Below, piece after piece: positions 11,311-24,500 of a stretch of 64,000 nt of DNA. Origin of the DNA: Lethocerus indicus. Its lineage: Eukaryota > Arthropoda > Insecta > Hemiptera > Belostomatidae. A model generated the notes under the pieces. That model saw only the letters and a program-made list of their open reading frames with translations, had not been told where the DNA came from and searched no databases. The translations under genes were made by a program, and so were the position numbers. Location: contig JACDQD010000105.1 of the NCBI GenBank assembly GCA_019843655.1, positions 1,612,001 to 1,676,000 of the forward strand. Direction: 5' to 3'. Each line of letters begins with the position of its first letter. The first letter of the stretch is position 1.

Positions 11311-12545
11311 TGTGTTTAAAACCGCATATTTGGGCCTAAAAACCACATTTCTTGGCCATTTTTACGTTTAAAAACCGCATTTTTAGGCCATTTTTGCATC
11401 TAAGAACGCCATTTTTGCGTCTAAAAACGCCATTTTTGGGCCTAAAAACTGCATTTCGGGGCCATTTTTGCGTCTAAAATCCCTATTTTTCGGCCTAGAA
11501 ACCGCATTTTTAGGCCATTTTTGCGTCTAAAACGCCATTTTTGGGCCTAAAAATCGCATTGCTTGGCCATTTTTGCGTCTAAAAACGCCATTTTTGGGCC
11601 TAAAAACCGCATTTCTGGGCCATTTTTGCGTCAAAAATTCCCATTTTTGGGCCTAAAAACCGCATTTGTGGGCCATTTTTGCGTCTAAAATCCCCATTTT
11701 TCGGCCTAAAAACCGCATTTCTGGGCCATTTTTGCGTCTAAAATCCCCATTTTTCGGCCTAGTACCGCATTTCTGGGCCATTTTTGCGTCTAAAATCCCC
11801 ATTTTTGGGCCTAACAACCGCATTTCTTGTCCATTTTTGTGTGGAAAATCCCCATTTTCCCCCTGAATATCGCTTTTTTGTGTTATTTTTATGTGTAGGA
11901 ACCGCATTTTTGGGCCTAGAAACCGCATTTTTGGGCTAATTTTTCGTCTAAAAGCCCTTTTTCGGGGCCTAAAAACAGCATTTTTTGGCTATTTTTGCGT
12001 TTAAAAACCGCATTTTTCGGCCTAAAAACCGCATTTGTAGGCCATTTTTGCGTCTAAAAACTCCATTTTCTGGCTTAAAACCGCATTTTTGGGCTTGTAA
12101 ACTGCATTTCTGGGCCTGTTTTGCGTCTAAAATCCCCATTTTTGGGCCTAAAACCGCATTCTTGGGCCTGAAAACAGCATTTCTGGACCTGTTTTGTGTC
12201 TAAAATACCCATTTTTGCGTCTAAAAATCCCATTTTTGGGCCTAAAAACTGCATTTTTGGGCTATTTTTGCATGTAATAACCCCATTTTTGGCCCTAAAA
12301 ACCTCATCTATGGGCCATTTTTGCGTCTAAAAATCCCATTTTTGGGCCTAAAAACCGCATTTCTGGGCCATTTTTGCGTCTAAAATGCTCATTTTTGGGC
12401 CCAAAACCGCATTTTTGGCCCTAAGAACCTCATTTCTGCGCCATTTTTGCGTCTAAAATCTCCATTTTGGGCCTAAAAACCGCATTTTTGGGCTTGACAA
12501 CTGCATTTCTGGGCCATTTTTGTGGCCAAAAACGCAGCCATTTTC
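11311..12545. repeat. Family B satellite, block 3
   Basis: The left half repeats block 2 nearly exactly: 11,290-11,440 matches 7,495-7,645, and 11,770-12,050 matches 8,280-8,560. The right half (12,060-12,540) is more diverged, which is usual at array edges. The array ends at about 12,545 in unique DNA. Confidence 0.93.
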
Positions 12546-15500
12546 ACAATTCATATCATCATATCACAAATACCGACCTGGATTAAAATCCCGAATTCCT
12601 AGTTTTGCTAAAATGAGAAGGTATTTATTTTGTCAGTATCTAATATTATATTCATATTTTACAATTGTTAGTAGAGGCATATAAAAGGTAAATTAACCCA
12701 ATTTTGTCATCGAAAAGAAATGAAAGTAACAAGCACCCGCTTATTAGAACAAACTAAACGGATTATTTTAAAGCCAAAATTAGTTTTAGGCAATAAGTAA
12801 AAAAAAGACTAGAAGGTTTACATTCTATCTGCAGTGTATTTTATCTCTATGGAGGTTTCACAGCTACAGGGAATGTAAGAATCCCTCCGGGGTTGTACCT
12901 TCTTCATCTAGGGGAATTTATTGCTTATAGCCCCTCGGGGATTGGTTACTGTGAAGCCCAACCCTAGGCCGACTTTGTTTCCAAAGGGGCCGGCCGGGCA
13001 GCGTGGGCGGCAGAGGGGGAAATGAGATTTGCATAAATGTCCCAGATTTTTACCTTCCACTAAAAAAAGACAGTTGTTTATCCGACTCCTAATTCTTGAC
13101 TTGCCGTTTAGATATTGTCGAGGCTGGTTGCAGATAAAAATGGTCCTAAAGGATTTTTCCTATTCTGTACGGACAATTTGACCCAACTCGTGTCGGATTT
13201 ATATTTCTTTAACAAAGGCCGAAAAATTCCGCTAATATTTCGGTTCATAGTATTGGAAAAAATTAAAAATAACGCATAATTAAAGTAGATAGCATTACTA
13301 GTTTGTTATTTATTTTTAATAACTATTTTATTGTAACGTATTTAATCTATAAGAATCGCTAATTTTGCACCAGTTAAGCACGCTTTTTAGCAGGTAATTC
13401 AGGTTTCGGGGACCAGACTAAGGTATGACGGCACTGCGTTCGCCAAGTAGCGGGCAAAAGGTACGTTTCGCACATACCACGAAGTTAATGGTAATTGGGT
13501 GGGATGCGAGCCGAGAGCAATATGTATGTGCGGAGAGGTGCTGTGCCTAGCGGCTCCTCTGACCAATATATCAACCCGGACGACGCCCCGCTGCCCAGGG
13601 AACATGCAATATCACTTTTCAGTAGCGTCATTTGAGAACGCATTAGTCAAGTCGCGGCTTAAATTCAACCGAGATATTCCCCCCCGCCAAATTTCGATTT
13701 TTTGGGGTAATGTAATGTGGGGCAATTTAAAGTGCTAGTTTTCACAGTGCAATCAATTTTCGTAGGACAAACAACTTTCAACTTCGGAAAATTGTGCATC
13801 TCTAAAATATTTTAAATTGTATTATTTAAAGTTAAATTTCGCGACAATTTTATATGGTTCTCACCAGCTTTCACAAGTATTGTTAATAATTTTCAAAACG
13901 CGACTTTTCTTTTTGATAAAACTGATAATCTTTGTATTTATTTGATGAAGCTTGAAAGCTTCAATTTCTACCGCTCCTTCAGGAATAATCCTTTAGTCAG
14001 TATAACGCATAACGCAAATATTAATGGATACTATGAAAAGGGACTAAAGATTTTTTTTCAAGACACCAGATGTATCTCCAGTCTTTTAACGCTTCTTCTG
14101 GAACTCATTTCACCCCATCTCTGGTCCGTTAGTGTATTGCGGCAGCCTTATTTTAGCGAACAAGAGGAAAAATATAAAATATTAAAACGAAAGCGGAGAC
14201 AATTAAAAGAGTAATTTTTCAAACGAAGGGCGAAATGACTGCCTGTTGTGACTGTGAAACAAATAGGTCCTTCCAGGCATCCCCACGGGGCATGCTTTCG
14301 CTGGAAAATATGCTTTTGTCCGCTTTTGAAACGAGAACAATAGGTACACATAAATAGGTTGTTCAGCCGTTCCTGTTTTTTTACAGAGGGACACTCGAAG
14401 AATATACGAAGTCAGAACCCATAAATACACTTACCGTACAGTATGTTGCATGTTAAATCATTGTACGAACTGGCCAGAGGCGAAACACTAAAAGTTATTC
14501 TTGAATTTATATTACAGCAGTACTTCTGGAACTTCTGAATATAAATAAAAATATCAGTATGTCGCAGTGTTACATAAATTACTGAGGATTTTAGAGTTGG
14601 TCTCGTTGGTATCGTATACGCAATGCGTCATACGATATTTCAAGTTTCTTTTCTTCGTACAACCGCGTTTAAGCTGTGTAAGAATAATAAATGAACCCAT
14701 TCATTCATTAAGAAATTTATTTTATATCAATGGATGTAACGAATAATTTTTGTTTTTTTTTTAAAAAAATACCACTTATAATTTCTGAGATTGTGTGAAT
14801 ATAAAATATAATATCGAAAAATATGCAAATCTGCAAATTTTGACCACTAATTACTATTGCACGTATATGGTAACTTGTTTGTCAAATATGGAAATATTGT
14901 AGTATAATATTGTATCGTATATAAAATATTGTACATGTGGAAGGCGAGACATAGTTTATTATATATCTAATCGGTTAGTTTTCAACTTGTTAATTTCATC
15001 AGTTAAATTACAATACGCTAACCGCCTATCTCGTTACGATTTCACTGTCGTCCGTCCGTGAGATAGCAGGGAAAATATTTTTAGGACGATCACAATTTTT
15101 AACGATGGTTTTCGAATTCAAACGAATCAAGATGAGTGGTATATGCGAGGTCAGAATGGACAAAGGGAATAGAACATTAGGAGAGGGTCGCAACCTACAA
15201 CCCCAATGAAAGTAGACCACAGGCAAAAGCGAAACCGAGAGACGAAGACCGTCCTCGGGCATTTATATGGGCCGACCGCTATTGTTTGAGCAGTGTCCAC
15301 TGAAAGACCGGTTTTTGGCCCCCGAGGGGATATTTCATCCGTCGGAAACGTGAGTGGAATCTCTCCCAGTCCGTATTCTACGGAATTTACTCCCACCCGC
15401 GTAGATTTATTTAGGACGCCGAGATTTATCTAAATTCGGGCCCTTTTATCGAAATTCTAATGAAAGTCGAACAAATTTATTTACTTTCGATATATCATCT

Positions 15501-18500
15501 CCCATGCTGACTGAATAACATATAAGTAAATCGACTAGTAGCAGACTTATTTATTTGTTGGGAGATTGTGTTATATGGACATCCATTGTCCGTAATAAGG
15601 TGTTATAATATTACAGGGAGACGCTTATGCGCCCTGTGGATGTAATCCATCTTATAAGACGAATGATCTACTACGGTAATATATATTACAGTTATCCGCC
15701 GAGACCAATACGTTGTTGATCTTATTTCCCCTTTAAAGAGACCAGCTAAATTTCCTTCATTTTTTTCCTCGCTTCTGCTATAATAGTTAGTATCTCCCAT
15801 ATGTAGAGTCGCATTAATGTTCGAACAATACCCTTACAATACGTATGAATGTTATAATGTTAACATTTTCTTCGTCTCTGTTAGCGAAAATGTTCGCAGA
15901 ACTCCAAACCACTTGTGCAACACTATGATGATTATTAATGGAGTACGCCGCCGTTTCTAAGTAAGCGTGAACTTAATATTAAACGGTACACTTGAACAAT
16001 TTAAGTTGGGAAATTTGAATTTAACGTTTAAATTGGGCCTCCTGTTTAGCACTTATCTAAATTCGGGCTATTTGAATTAATATAGCGAATATTATTCGGG
16101 GGAAATTTGAATTAATCCTAAATGTTAAAAGCGAAAAGAAAAGGAATATAGGAGAATCGTTTTTTCTTACAAATGTTATTACACATTTTATTGCTGAAAT
16201 CTTAACCCCTCAAAGTTGTATTCAGGAGCCCCAAGCTTTATTGTGAAACTCCCATTGTTGGCGAATAATAGGGTCACGTTTGCGACGTGTGGAAGGCGAA
16301 CATCACAGTCGTCGCGGAATCCTACAGTTCCAGGAATTTAATCAATATTAAGTCATCAAGTGTATACACTTGGTTGAGGGTAATTGGTTTGAGGATTCCC
16401 CTTAGGCCTTGCAACATCTCCAATCTCCGCTTGAGACGAAACACAGTAATCGTGCTAACAGTTCCATTGGCAGTCGACACACGAGAGCTTGACAGAATGC
16501 TACTCGCATTGAGACTGATCATTTGTCATTGTGTCAAATTGTAAATGTATGATTTTTAATTAAGCGTTGGGAATAATGTCAAACTTAAAATTTTGACATG
16601 GTAACAGTGCAGTGAAAGCGCCGATAGTAGCTCACTATATTTCTGACGGGATGCTAGTGACGATGCAGGGGTGCCGAAATAGGTGAAGTACAATTAAACA
16701 GGATAGTTGCACAGCTATTATTACATACCTTGTAATGCACTGCCCATTAAAGTACTGTACTAAGAGAGAAAATCAATTTGAGCAAATGACTACCTAAGAC
16801 TGCTGCTAATACTGCAAGGGTAATCTCATTTAAATTTTGTGTCCATCGGCAAAATTCACTTTCAGATTGGGACATGTGTGGCAAACTCCAATCGCTCGGA
16901 AACTCCAATCGTGCAGAGTGGTGCCCACCTGTTAAACCATGGGAGGGACACGTCATCATTTTATTCTGGTCATCGACTGCAAATCCGATAGTAAGGGGAC
17001 TTCCTCTAAGCCACAAACGCGAGTCCATTGACCTTTCTTCCGCCCAATCTACCTTCTTAACGCACCCCTAGATACCGAGTAATGCGCTTATGTAGGTATA
17101 ATATTTATTTAAGAGGTTTAGACCTATGATTTTTTTGGGTAGATCCTGTGGCCTAATTAATAATGAACTACTCCTACTGCTTGCTGCTTCGTATACGAGT
17201 ATTATACGAATATGTATTATAGGAGGTTTGGCATATTCTGCAGATGTTAATCATTATGTAACAAGGTGGTTTCTCTCGAATCACGATTGTTTTCGTTTAG
17301 AAATGATTGGATATTTAATTCTGGTGGCGGAATATTCTATATTTAGTCTCCCGTAATAAATGTTATTCTATCCCATTTCAAAAGAGAAATGTTCTATATT
17401 GTGCATCACAAATTGCAGAGTATTTGGATGTGTTGCGCCGTTGCTTTGTAAGAGACATTTCATTTGGCGGTAAACATTCAATTGCAAGTGTCTAGTAAAG
17501 TGAAATGTAAACGCCATTTTCTCTCTTTCTCTGTGGCGCCTGCCAATACCTCACGAGGCGCAATTTATTTGGGCTGTTAACCCTGTCCACTGATGATTGG
17601 TCCCCTCATCAACATTATGCCTTTACGTCAAATCTAATATCAATTTAGAGATGAACATCCAATTATTAAGTGATCTTGAATGTAAAATTAAAATGGTATT
17701 TACTTCACAATCATTATTGGTGACGCCGAAGAAATACAAGGGTAAATGCCGTTGGGGCATAATTTTGAAAGTTTATTGAACACAATAAAACATAATACAA
17801 GTGATCATGATGTTTATTTATTTTAAAATGTGGGTTGCAAATTGTAAATTGTTGAGGAACAACCCCAACCTCACTTTATTTAACGGTTTCTTGTTGCTTC
17901 TGAATAAACACTAAATTTCTTTTCATTTAAAATTGTCGGACAAAAATGTATTGCCCCGAATAGGAAACAAGCCGAATCATAGCGACACGTATAAGTGAAT
18001 GGAGAATGGGCCAAATGATGTTTAATGGAGGTCGTGGACATTTAGCGAGTGGATAATTTGATTTGGTGTACGGATTGAAATGGCGGGTTTCGAAACTGAT
18101 GCGATTCGATTCATTAAAAGTTCGAGCTCAATCCTGCCTATTATTCAGGTTTATCAGTCGAACATCAAGCCCGGTCTGGCTTCGTTACCGCATATTGTAC
18201 CCAAACAAAGCGCTAATCCCGAAATCAAACGATTGTTTCAACAATTTTTTCCTTGAAAAACAAGGGGCATATTGCGTTGACTTTTTTTATACCGTGAGGC
18301 ACCGAACTGTAGATCGTCGATGCTGTATCCTGTCTTCTCCGTCCCTTTAGTTTTACAGACTCTCTATTCTTGTTTTATTTAAAGAAAATATAAGCATCGA
18401 AATAATTGTTTGTTGTGGACTCAATTAATAATTGGACACGTACAATGTAGACAGTTCAACATCAGCCGACTCTTAATCTACTAAGGATGGCGAGAAGACA

Positions 18501-21500
18501 AATTTGTTTGACTTCAAGTTCAATCATCGAGTAGAAGCAGAAGATTGCAAGGATAGTGTTTATCAGTATCATTAATAATTACGATTACATTGGAAAACAA
18601 TTAGAAAATGCTTAAAAATTTTCGATAGTCCACTAATCAGGTATCAGTCCACTAATGGGTTTACCGATTTTATTTAGTCAGTTATCATTCAATGGATATT
18701 AGCGATCTGGAAATTGTTGTTCCTTTAACGTTATTAGATATTTACGACGTCAGATCATTTATTTCACCAGAATAATCAGTTTTAAGAGGAGATATTCGAT
18801 GTAATAATAAGCCATGTTGGATATAATTTTTTATTGCGGACTGCTGGGTTACAATAGACCTCACGTGGAAACGTAGCTTCCTGGAAGCGGGCAACTATGC
18901 CCCAAAGCCGGACTGTGCGTTATCGACGCTGATAACCACCGACGCCAAGTTATTACTTAACACCACTTCCCTCAATGACTTACTGGCTCAGTAATGTCAC
19001 CCCGTGCAGGCTGTCTCATCCAAATGAAGTTTTAAATAAATTATTCATTTATTATTTTAATACAGGTCAGAAAAAATCCAATGGACGCGAAATTTGACTG
19101 ATGTTTTTTAGAGGGGATATTCCACCTATGCATTCTTCTAAACACGTTAATTAATAATATTATAATAACATTTTATATTATTAATATTAATTAATCCATG
19201 GAATATATATCGGCACAACACCTGCTGCCCGTGGTTCTACCCAAAGTATTACAAAAGCTCATCAGTAGTTAGCCAGCGATAATTATTATCAGATAAGTGG
19301 CTTTTCCTCGAACATTTCAAAGTTTAAATTGCCGGAAATGTACAACATATTGTTTCTACCAACTCACAATCATTCTTTGCAGTACGTTATGCAATTGAAA
19401 TCACATTCTTATGATTGTCACATGGATAAGAAATGTATGCACTCCGGATATCGACTATATACTCTGTTGATGTCCCTATAAGCGCATAATGGCCAAATGA
19501 GAATTGGCATTGGCCTTCAGAGAGGGCCAATAAAATGGATGAATCCACAATATGGAGTCTGTTGTCTGCACGCACCACCCTGATTGGATTTCGGCTTTCC
19601 CATTCCTGTTATTGGTTTCATTTCACGGCCGACTGTATTTACTCTGTTTTCGAGTCGAATAAACCGACCGTTGAACCGATGGCTCAGACGGCAGGCCCCG
19701 AATCTCATTCAGGGCATCAGATAAGGTCACGATTCACCGGAGTCATTGCTTTTCGTTTCTAGTTAATCTTATGTTATTGGATGATTTTATTCTCTTAATC
19801 TTTTCATTGAAATTTATATAAATTAGAACATCCGGATGGACGGATTGTAAGGAAATATTGAGGATAGTTTATGGATAATCCCAAACGGAAGAACTATTTA
19901 TGATATTCCGGTAGAGCCCTCGAAGTAAGCCCTCTAGCTACATATACATACATGCATGCTAGAAACTATTAAAACGTTTCACCAAACCTTTTTCTACAGT
20001 TGATACCAGTGAAATTCAAATTTCACTTTCAATTATAATTCGATTTCGAATTGACCTTCGATAATACAGGAGAGCGTGGTATTTTTACTGTTCACAATAA
20101 AAGACCAGACATGGTTTAATAGTCAGGGCCCCAATTCGTCTCACGTTTCTCCCTGAAAAGCAACGATTCCAAATGTACAGTGATAATATGATGGCATACT
20201 GACGGGGTGTTGGCGTTCTCATTAATGTTGGTGGACAGACTTCATGTGTTCACAGCTCATGAATATGCAGTCTCCCGACAAATTGTTGACCGTTGTCAGG
20301 AATTTCCTGGCGTCGCACAGCGGAAAGGAAAATTGAATAGGTTAAAATGTCCATTTGTCGAATTTGAATCCATCATCTCTGGTCTCTGATAAAAAATTCA
20401 ATGACTTATCCTAGTGTCAATAAAGTAGAAAGGAGCATCAAAGAGAATTTTACTTTTACTCAAGGTTTCATATTATTCGGTTAGTTCGTTGTTTGAATGC
20501 TCTTTCGCTATGTTAGTTTCTCTGTTTAGATCGTGTCTGTATGCCTTGGATGAATACATTCCTTTCGTATGTCTTGTAACTTTATCGACAGTTTCATTTT
20601 CGATCATGTCTACGCAGGAAGGGGTCCAGGGTAAATTTAAAATTTTCTTTTTTATATTGCAATGGGAGACGTTTGAATGTAATTCTATAGCGACTATATG
20701 CTAATAATACTTCTAAATTAATTTAAATCCTTTCTCAAATTTGACTGATAAGCCTAGTTTGTAAACCAGGTTTAATGCAAATGTGGCTGAGGTTTTCCTC
20801 TGACTTTTCTCCCAGAGGCGCCCTTTAATTAATTCCTACATCTCTACTCTGTCCACCTGTCAGCTGTGCTGGGGCTGCGAGATGTGGAGAAACACACGGT
20901 GCGGAGAATAATATTCCTTGAATCAGCGAAACGTCAAGGGCATTAGCGAATATTTACAATTACGCATTTTATACCCTTATATTTAATTATAATTTAGCTC
21001 TCATTATTAAAATTTCAATTGTTGGAATTTTTATTAGATGATCCGCTTGTGGATCATCTAATGATCGATGGTATTACATAATGACTGATTGCTCGCAATA
21101 TTGATTGGATGTTATTTTTTAATTATCCTTATTCTTTAATTACTGCATATTCGGTACCGTATTTTACAAGTGACAAATTGAAAGAAATCATTTACGTAGC
21201 CTATTTGTACAAAAATGATTAATATATTTATACAGGAAGCACAAACTCATCCCATTGTCAATAACACTATTAATATCGTTCATTTTTAAACAATAGGGAT
21301 GCCACACGATCCGCGTGCAGATTCCACAGTTGCATTCATAATGTGCTGAACAATGCATTATGCAATTATGCGCATAACGACTGTGTGGTCTTTTGAAGAG
21401 CGGCTAGTGGTAGCATTCTAGCCTCGTCGTATGACGGATATTTACGCCCGGCGGGCGGCGGACAGTGAATGGGACCTGCGGTTATAATCCCTCTAATCTC

Positions 21501-24500
21501 AATATCTATATTGAGAACCAACTCTATCTAATCTTCAATTCTATCAGTCTCCTCGCCTGTATTTAAGCCGCTACTTTATTTTCAACCGGTCGTCCCTATG
21601 TGAACCGTACTTGGTTCGAATGACTGACAAATAATTCTCGAAATGAATATTTCTTGACAGTTTAATAAAAAATGTATTCGAACAATCCTCCCCTGAAAGT
21701 GTGCCATAAAATTTAACAGGTGTCACAGTGAAATACAGAGGTAAAAATTCTATATTTTACTCTAGTGGCACTATTACGAATGTCTGTTGAATTAAACAAC
21801 CAGTTACTCTGGGAGAGTGTAATAGTAAAAAAAGAATAAAAATGGTAAAGGGTTTCAAAGTGTATTGTGAACCTTTCTCTGCGGGCAGAGGGTTTATAAT
21901 CAAATAAACATGTAATGAATTTTGCGGTGGTTACTGACTGGAAATGATTCAATTGCCAATTAAACAGGTTCTTTTCAGCGGACTAACCTCTAATATTTTC
22001 CCTTTTTGTGATGAAACATTTTATTTTCTTGTTGTTCTAATTTATAACTATTGTACCCAACACAATACGACATATTGGGGAATATTTCAAATGCCATTAA
22101 TGGTCATATTCCGCTATACTGGAAATATATGCGATAATTGAAATCTGCCGGAGTGAATGTCAATGGACGCTGTCAAGAATATTGACAAGGAACAAGCTCA
22201 ACAGTCGGGCAAACGACACAGATTAGACTTGAACTCTGCAATTGTGTCGAATTTCAAGGCGTGTAGGAAGGCACGGTTGTTCTGAAATTGTCCTCGATTC
22301 TTGACGATTTAGTGTAGACCTTGGGGAAGAATTTCCGATGAAGCACACTAACTGGATAATGGTCGCCCGTCCTCCTCTTCATGCGTACAAGCGTTTGAGA
22401 ACCTTCCGGTTATATTGAAGGCATCGCCGCCACCGCCGCACTACGAACTCTTCCAACTCCCTATTTCCTATATTCGATTTTTACAGAAATAAAATTAGCA
22501 GTCAATAGCCAGAGGGAAAGAAGAATAATATTTTAATATATGACAACTAAAGACCGATTTGTCTTAGGGTATAGAAAGCGACAACCATAAACGTTACTCT
22601 CTCAGCCTCTACCAACTTACAAATATATATAAGCCCATTATTCTTCCTACTATTTTTCTGCCCACCAACAAGCTATATCTAAAATGACCTGCCAAAAATA
22701 CACTTTCTGATAATAAAGTTAGACTGAACTTAAAATTGATGCTCATTTAATTGGCAGTATCCTTCACCGTGCCGATATTGGCCTTAGTTTTGGAACAGCC
22801 AACTCTCGCTATTGACAAATGCCCCGCCACTAACTCGGACTTGCAAGACAAAAAGTGTTCCTCCCGCTTGCGCGCCTCCCGAATATTAAGCAGCCGAGGA
22901 TAAATTTATGGCCGGCAATTTTGACTGTAACAGCAAATGGTGTAACAAACGCCCCTTTAAACGGCCAAGATATTGGGTGTCCCTGTGTTAGACAATACAC
23001 CGGGATGGGGGGACCATTGAACAAACACTTGTCAATTTTATATTCGCGTAACAAGATATTATTTATGATAAAGTCCTCTAGAATACCTCGAAGAAGATCC
23101 AAAGAAATTATTGGAACTAAATTCCACAAAATATTGAAGAAATAATGTTTTTTCCAGAAAGAAAAATAACACTAGGTTAATGGGTTAAATGGACAACCTA
23201 TAATACGGTGTTAGTATTATCGCGAATAATTATGGCGATTATTTTGTCAATGGTCCCATTTGACTAATGACTGAATGTAAGTAAGGCGAACTTAATAAGG
23301 TTATAAATAATTAGTTAATTTTGACTTCAGTTAGCCTTTATTTTTGAGAAATGAGTTTAAATGTCAACATTTATTGTAAAGTATATTAGTGTCAGGAAGG
23401 CAGCAACAGGTTTAGTTTAGAACAAAATACATAAGTGGAAACGCAGTAGACAATAGACTACAGACACGAACATGGTATCGTGGTAATAAATGCAATATTC
23501 AATTAAAGGAAAGACAAATGTCTTAACAATTAAATAACTATTTAAAAAAATTGCACTGTATTTCATTTTATTTTCAGCATGAAATTGAACTTTGATATTA
23601 TTCAGTCTCTAACAGTCGAATGTCTTCTCAACGATAACGTCGGGCTAAAATAGCTTCAAGCGATTCTTAAACTGTCCCTTTACAATCTAAATTCCACTGA
23701 ACGCTTGTCTGAGCTCAACTGCGGGAGGCCGTCAGCCGGGTAAGAACATCTGCATTCGGGCCCGACACTAATGATAATTAATCTCTCTCCGGGTATATTT
23801 ACTACACTACAATACTACAAATGCCTCTTAGTGTAACATCCGTCCGTATTCCCCCTCGGTACAAGCTTCAACGATCCTACAACACCGACCGTTAACTTCT
23901 TATCGTGCCGAACGAGATGTTTCTCTAGCGTGTATTGGATATGAATACATATCGCATCATTATATGCGATTTGACCCAATTAGATGTTCAATTGACGCAC
24001 AAGAGAATTATAAATGTTGGAACAAAAGCAAGAAACTATACACTCAGTACACAACTAGTGTAGTGTACTAACTCAGCACGTTTAGTCGAAATGAAAGTAT
24101 AGAGAATGTTTTCACTTCTGAGATATTTTTCATTCATGCCATATATTTCATTCACGAGCGAAAAAATTATTTTATAAACACTCATGAGGATCTTTCGTCT
24201 CAAGCCGCGGCTGTGGCCACTCAGCTGGCACGACCCTTCTGCTGTTAAAAGCTGAAATTGGTTTCAGTTTATGACCAGAGTGGAGTAAATCATTATTATT
24301 TGCCTCTCACGGTAAAACTTTAGAACCCCCTAAACTACATTAACCTATTACCAAACTCGTAACTTTGAGAAGAGCTTTAAGTCAAGGCTAAGGTTACCCT
24401 ATCTACCTTATTGTGGTTAGAGTAAGAATAAAAAAAATGAACGCCGACTATATAAGAAAAAATACTTATATTTGGGTAAGGGTTAATATTCCCTTTCGGG

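Larger units (their letters stand above)
5905..12545. repeat. Composite satellite domain, families A and B alternating
   Basis: This 6.6-kb tract is made almost entirely of two tandem repeat families. Family A has a unit of about 105 bp; I count about 31 copies by eye. Family B is built from a 20-21-bp core of the type CATTTTTGGGCCTAAAAAC, arranged in roughly 53-bp dimers and larger blocks. They alternate as A (5905-6130), B (6131-6865), A (6866-7515), B (7516-8858), A (8859-11310), B (11311-12545). Long open frames on both strands arise because 105 is a multiple of three and the unit lacks stops. They are broken by 1- and 2-bp indels and do not look like selected proteins. The tract probably lies within the giant intron of the GPCR gene that starts at 36.8 kb. 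Confidence 0.97.

Noticed and set aside
5905..12545. CRISPR-like repeat-spacer array.
   Set aside because: The repeats are contiguous and long, with no unique spacers, and the context is eukaryotic.
16747..17071. Overlapping frames of 93 codons (minus) and 65 codons (plus) as a transposon gene piece.
   Set aside because: I could not match either peptide to a transposase, RT or other known domain.
18486..18520. Another Penelope-like tail (GGATGGCGAGAAGACAAA).
   Set aside because: Only about a dozen matching bases and no following tail blocks.
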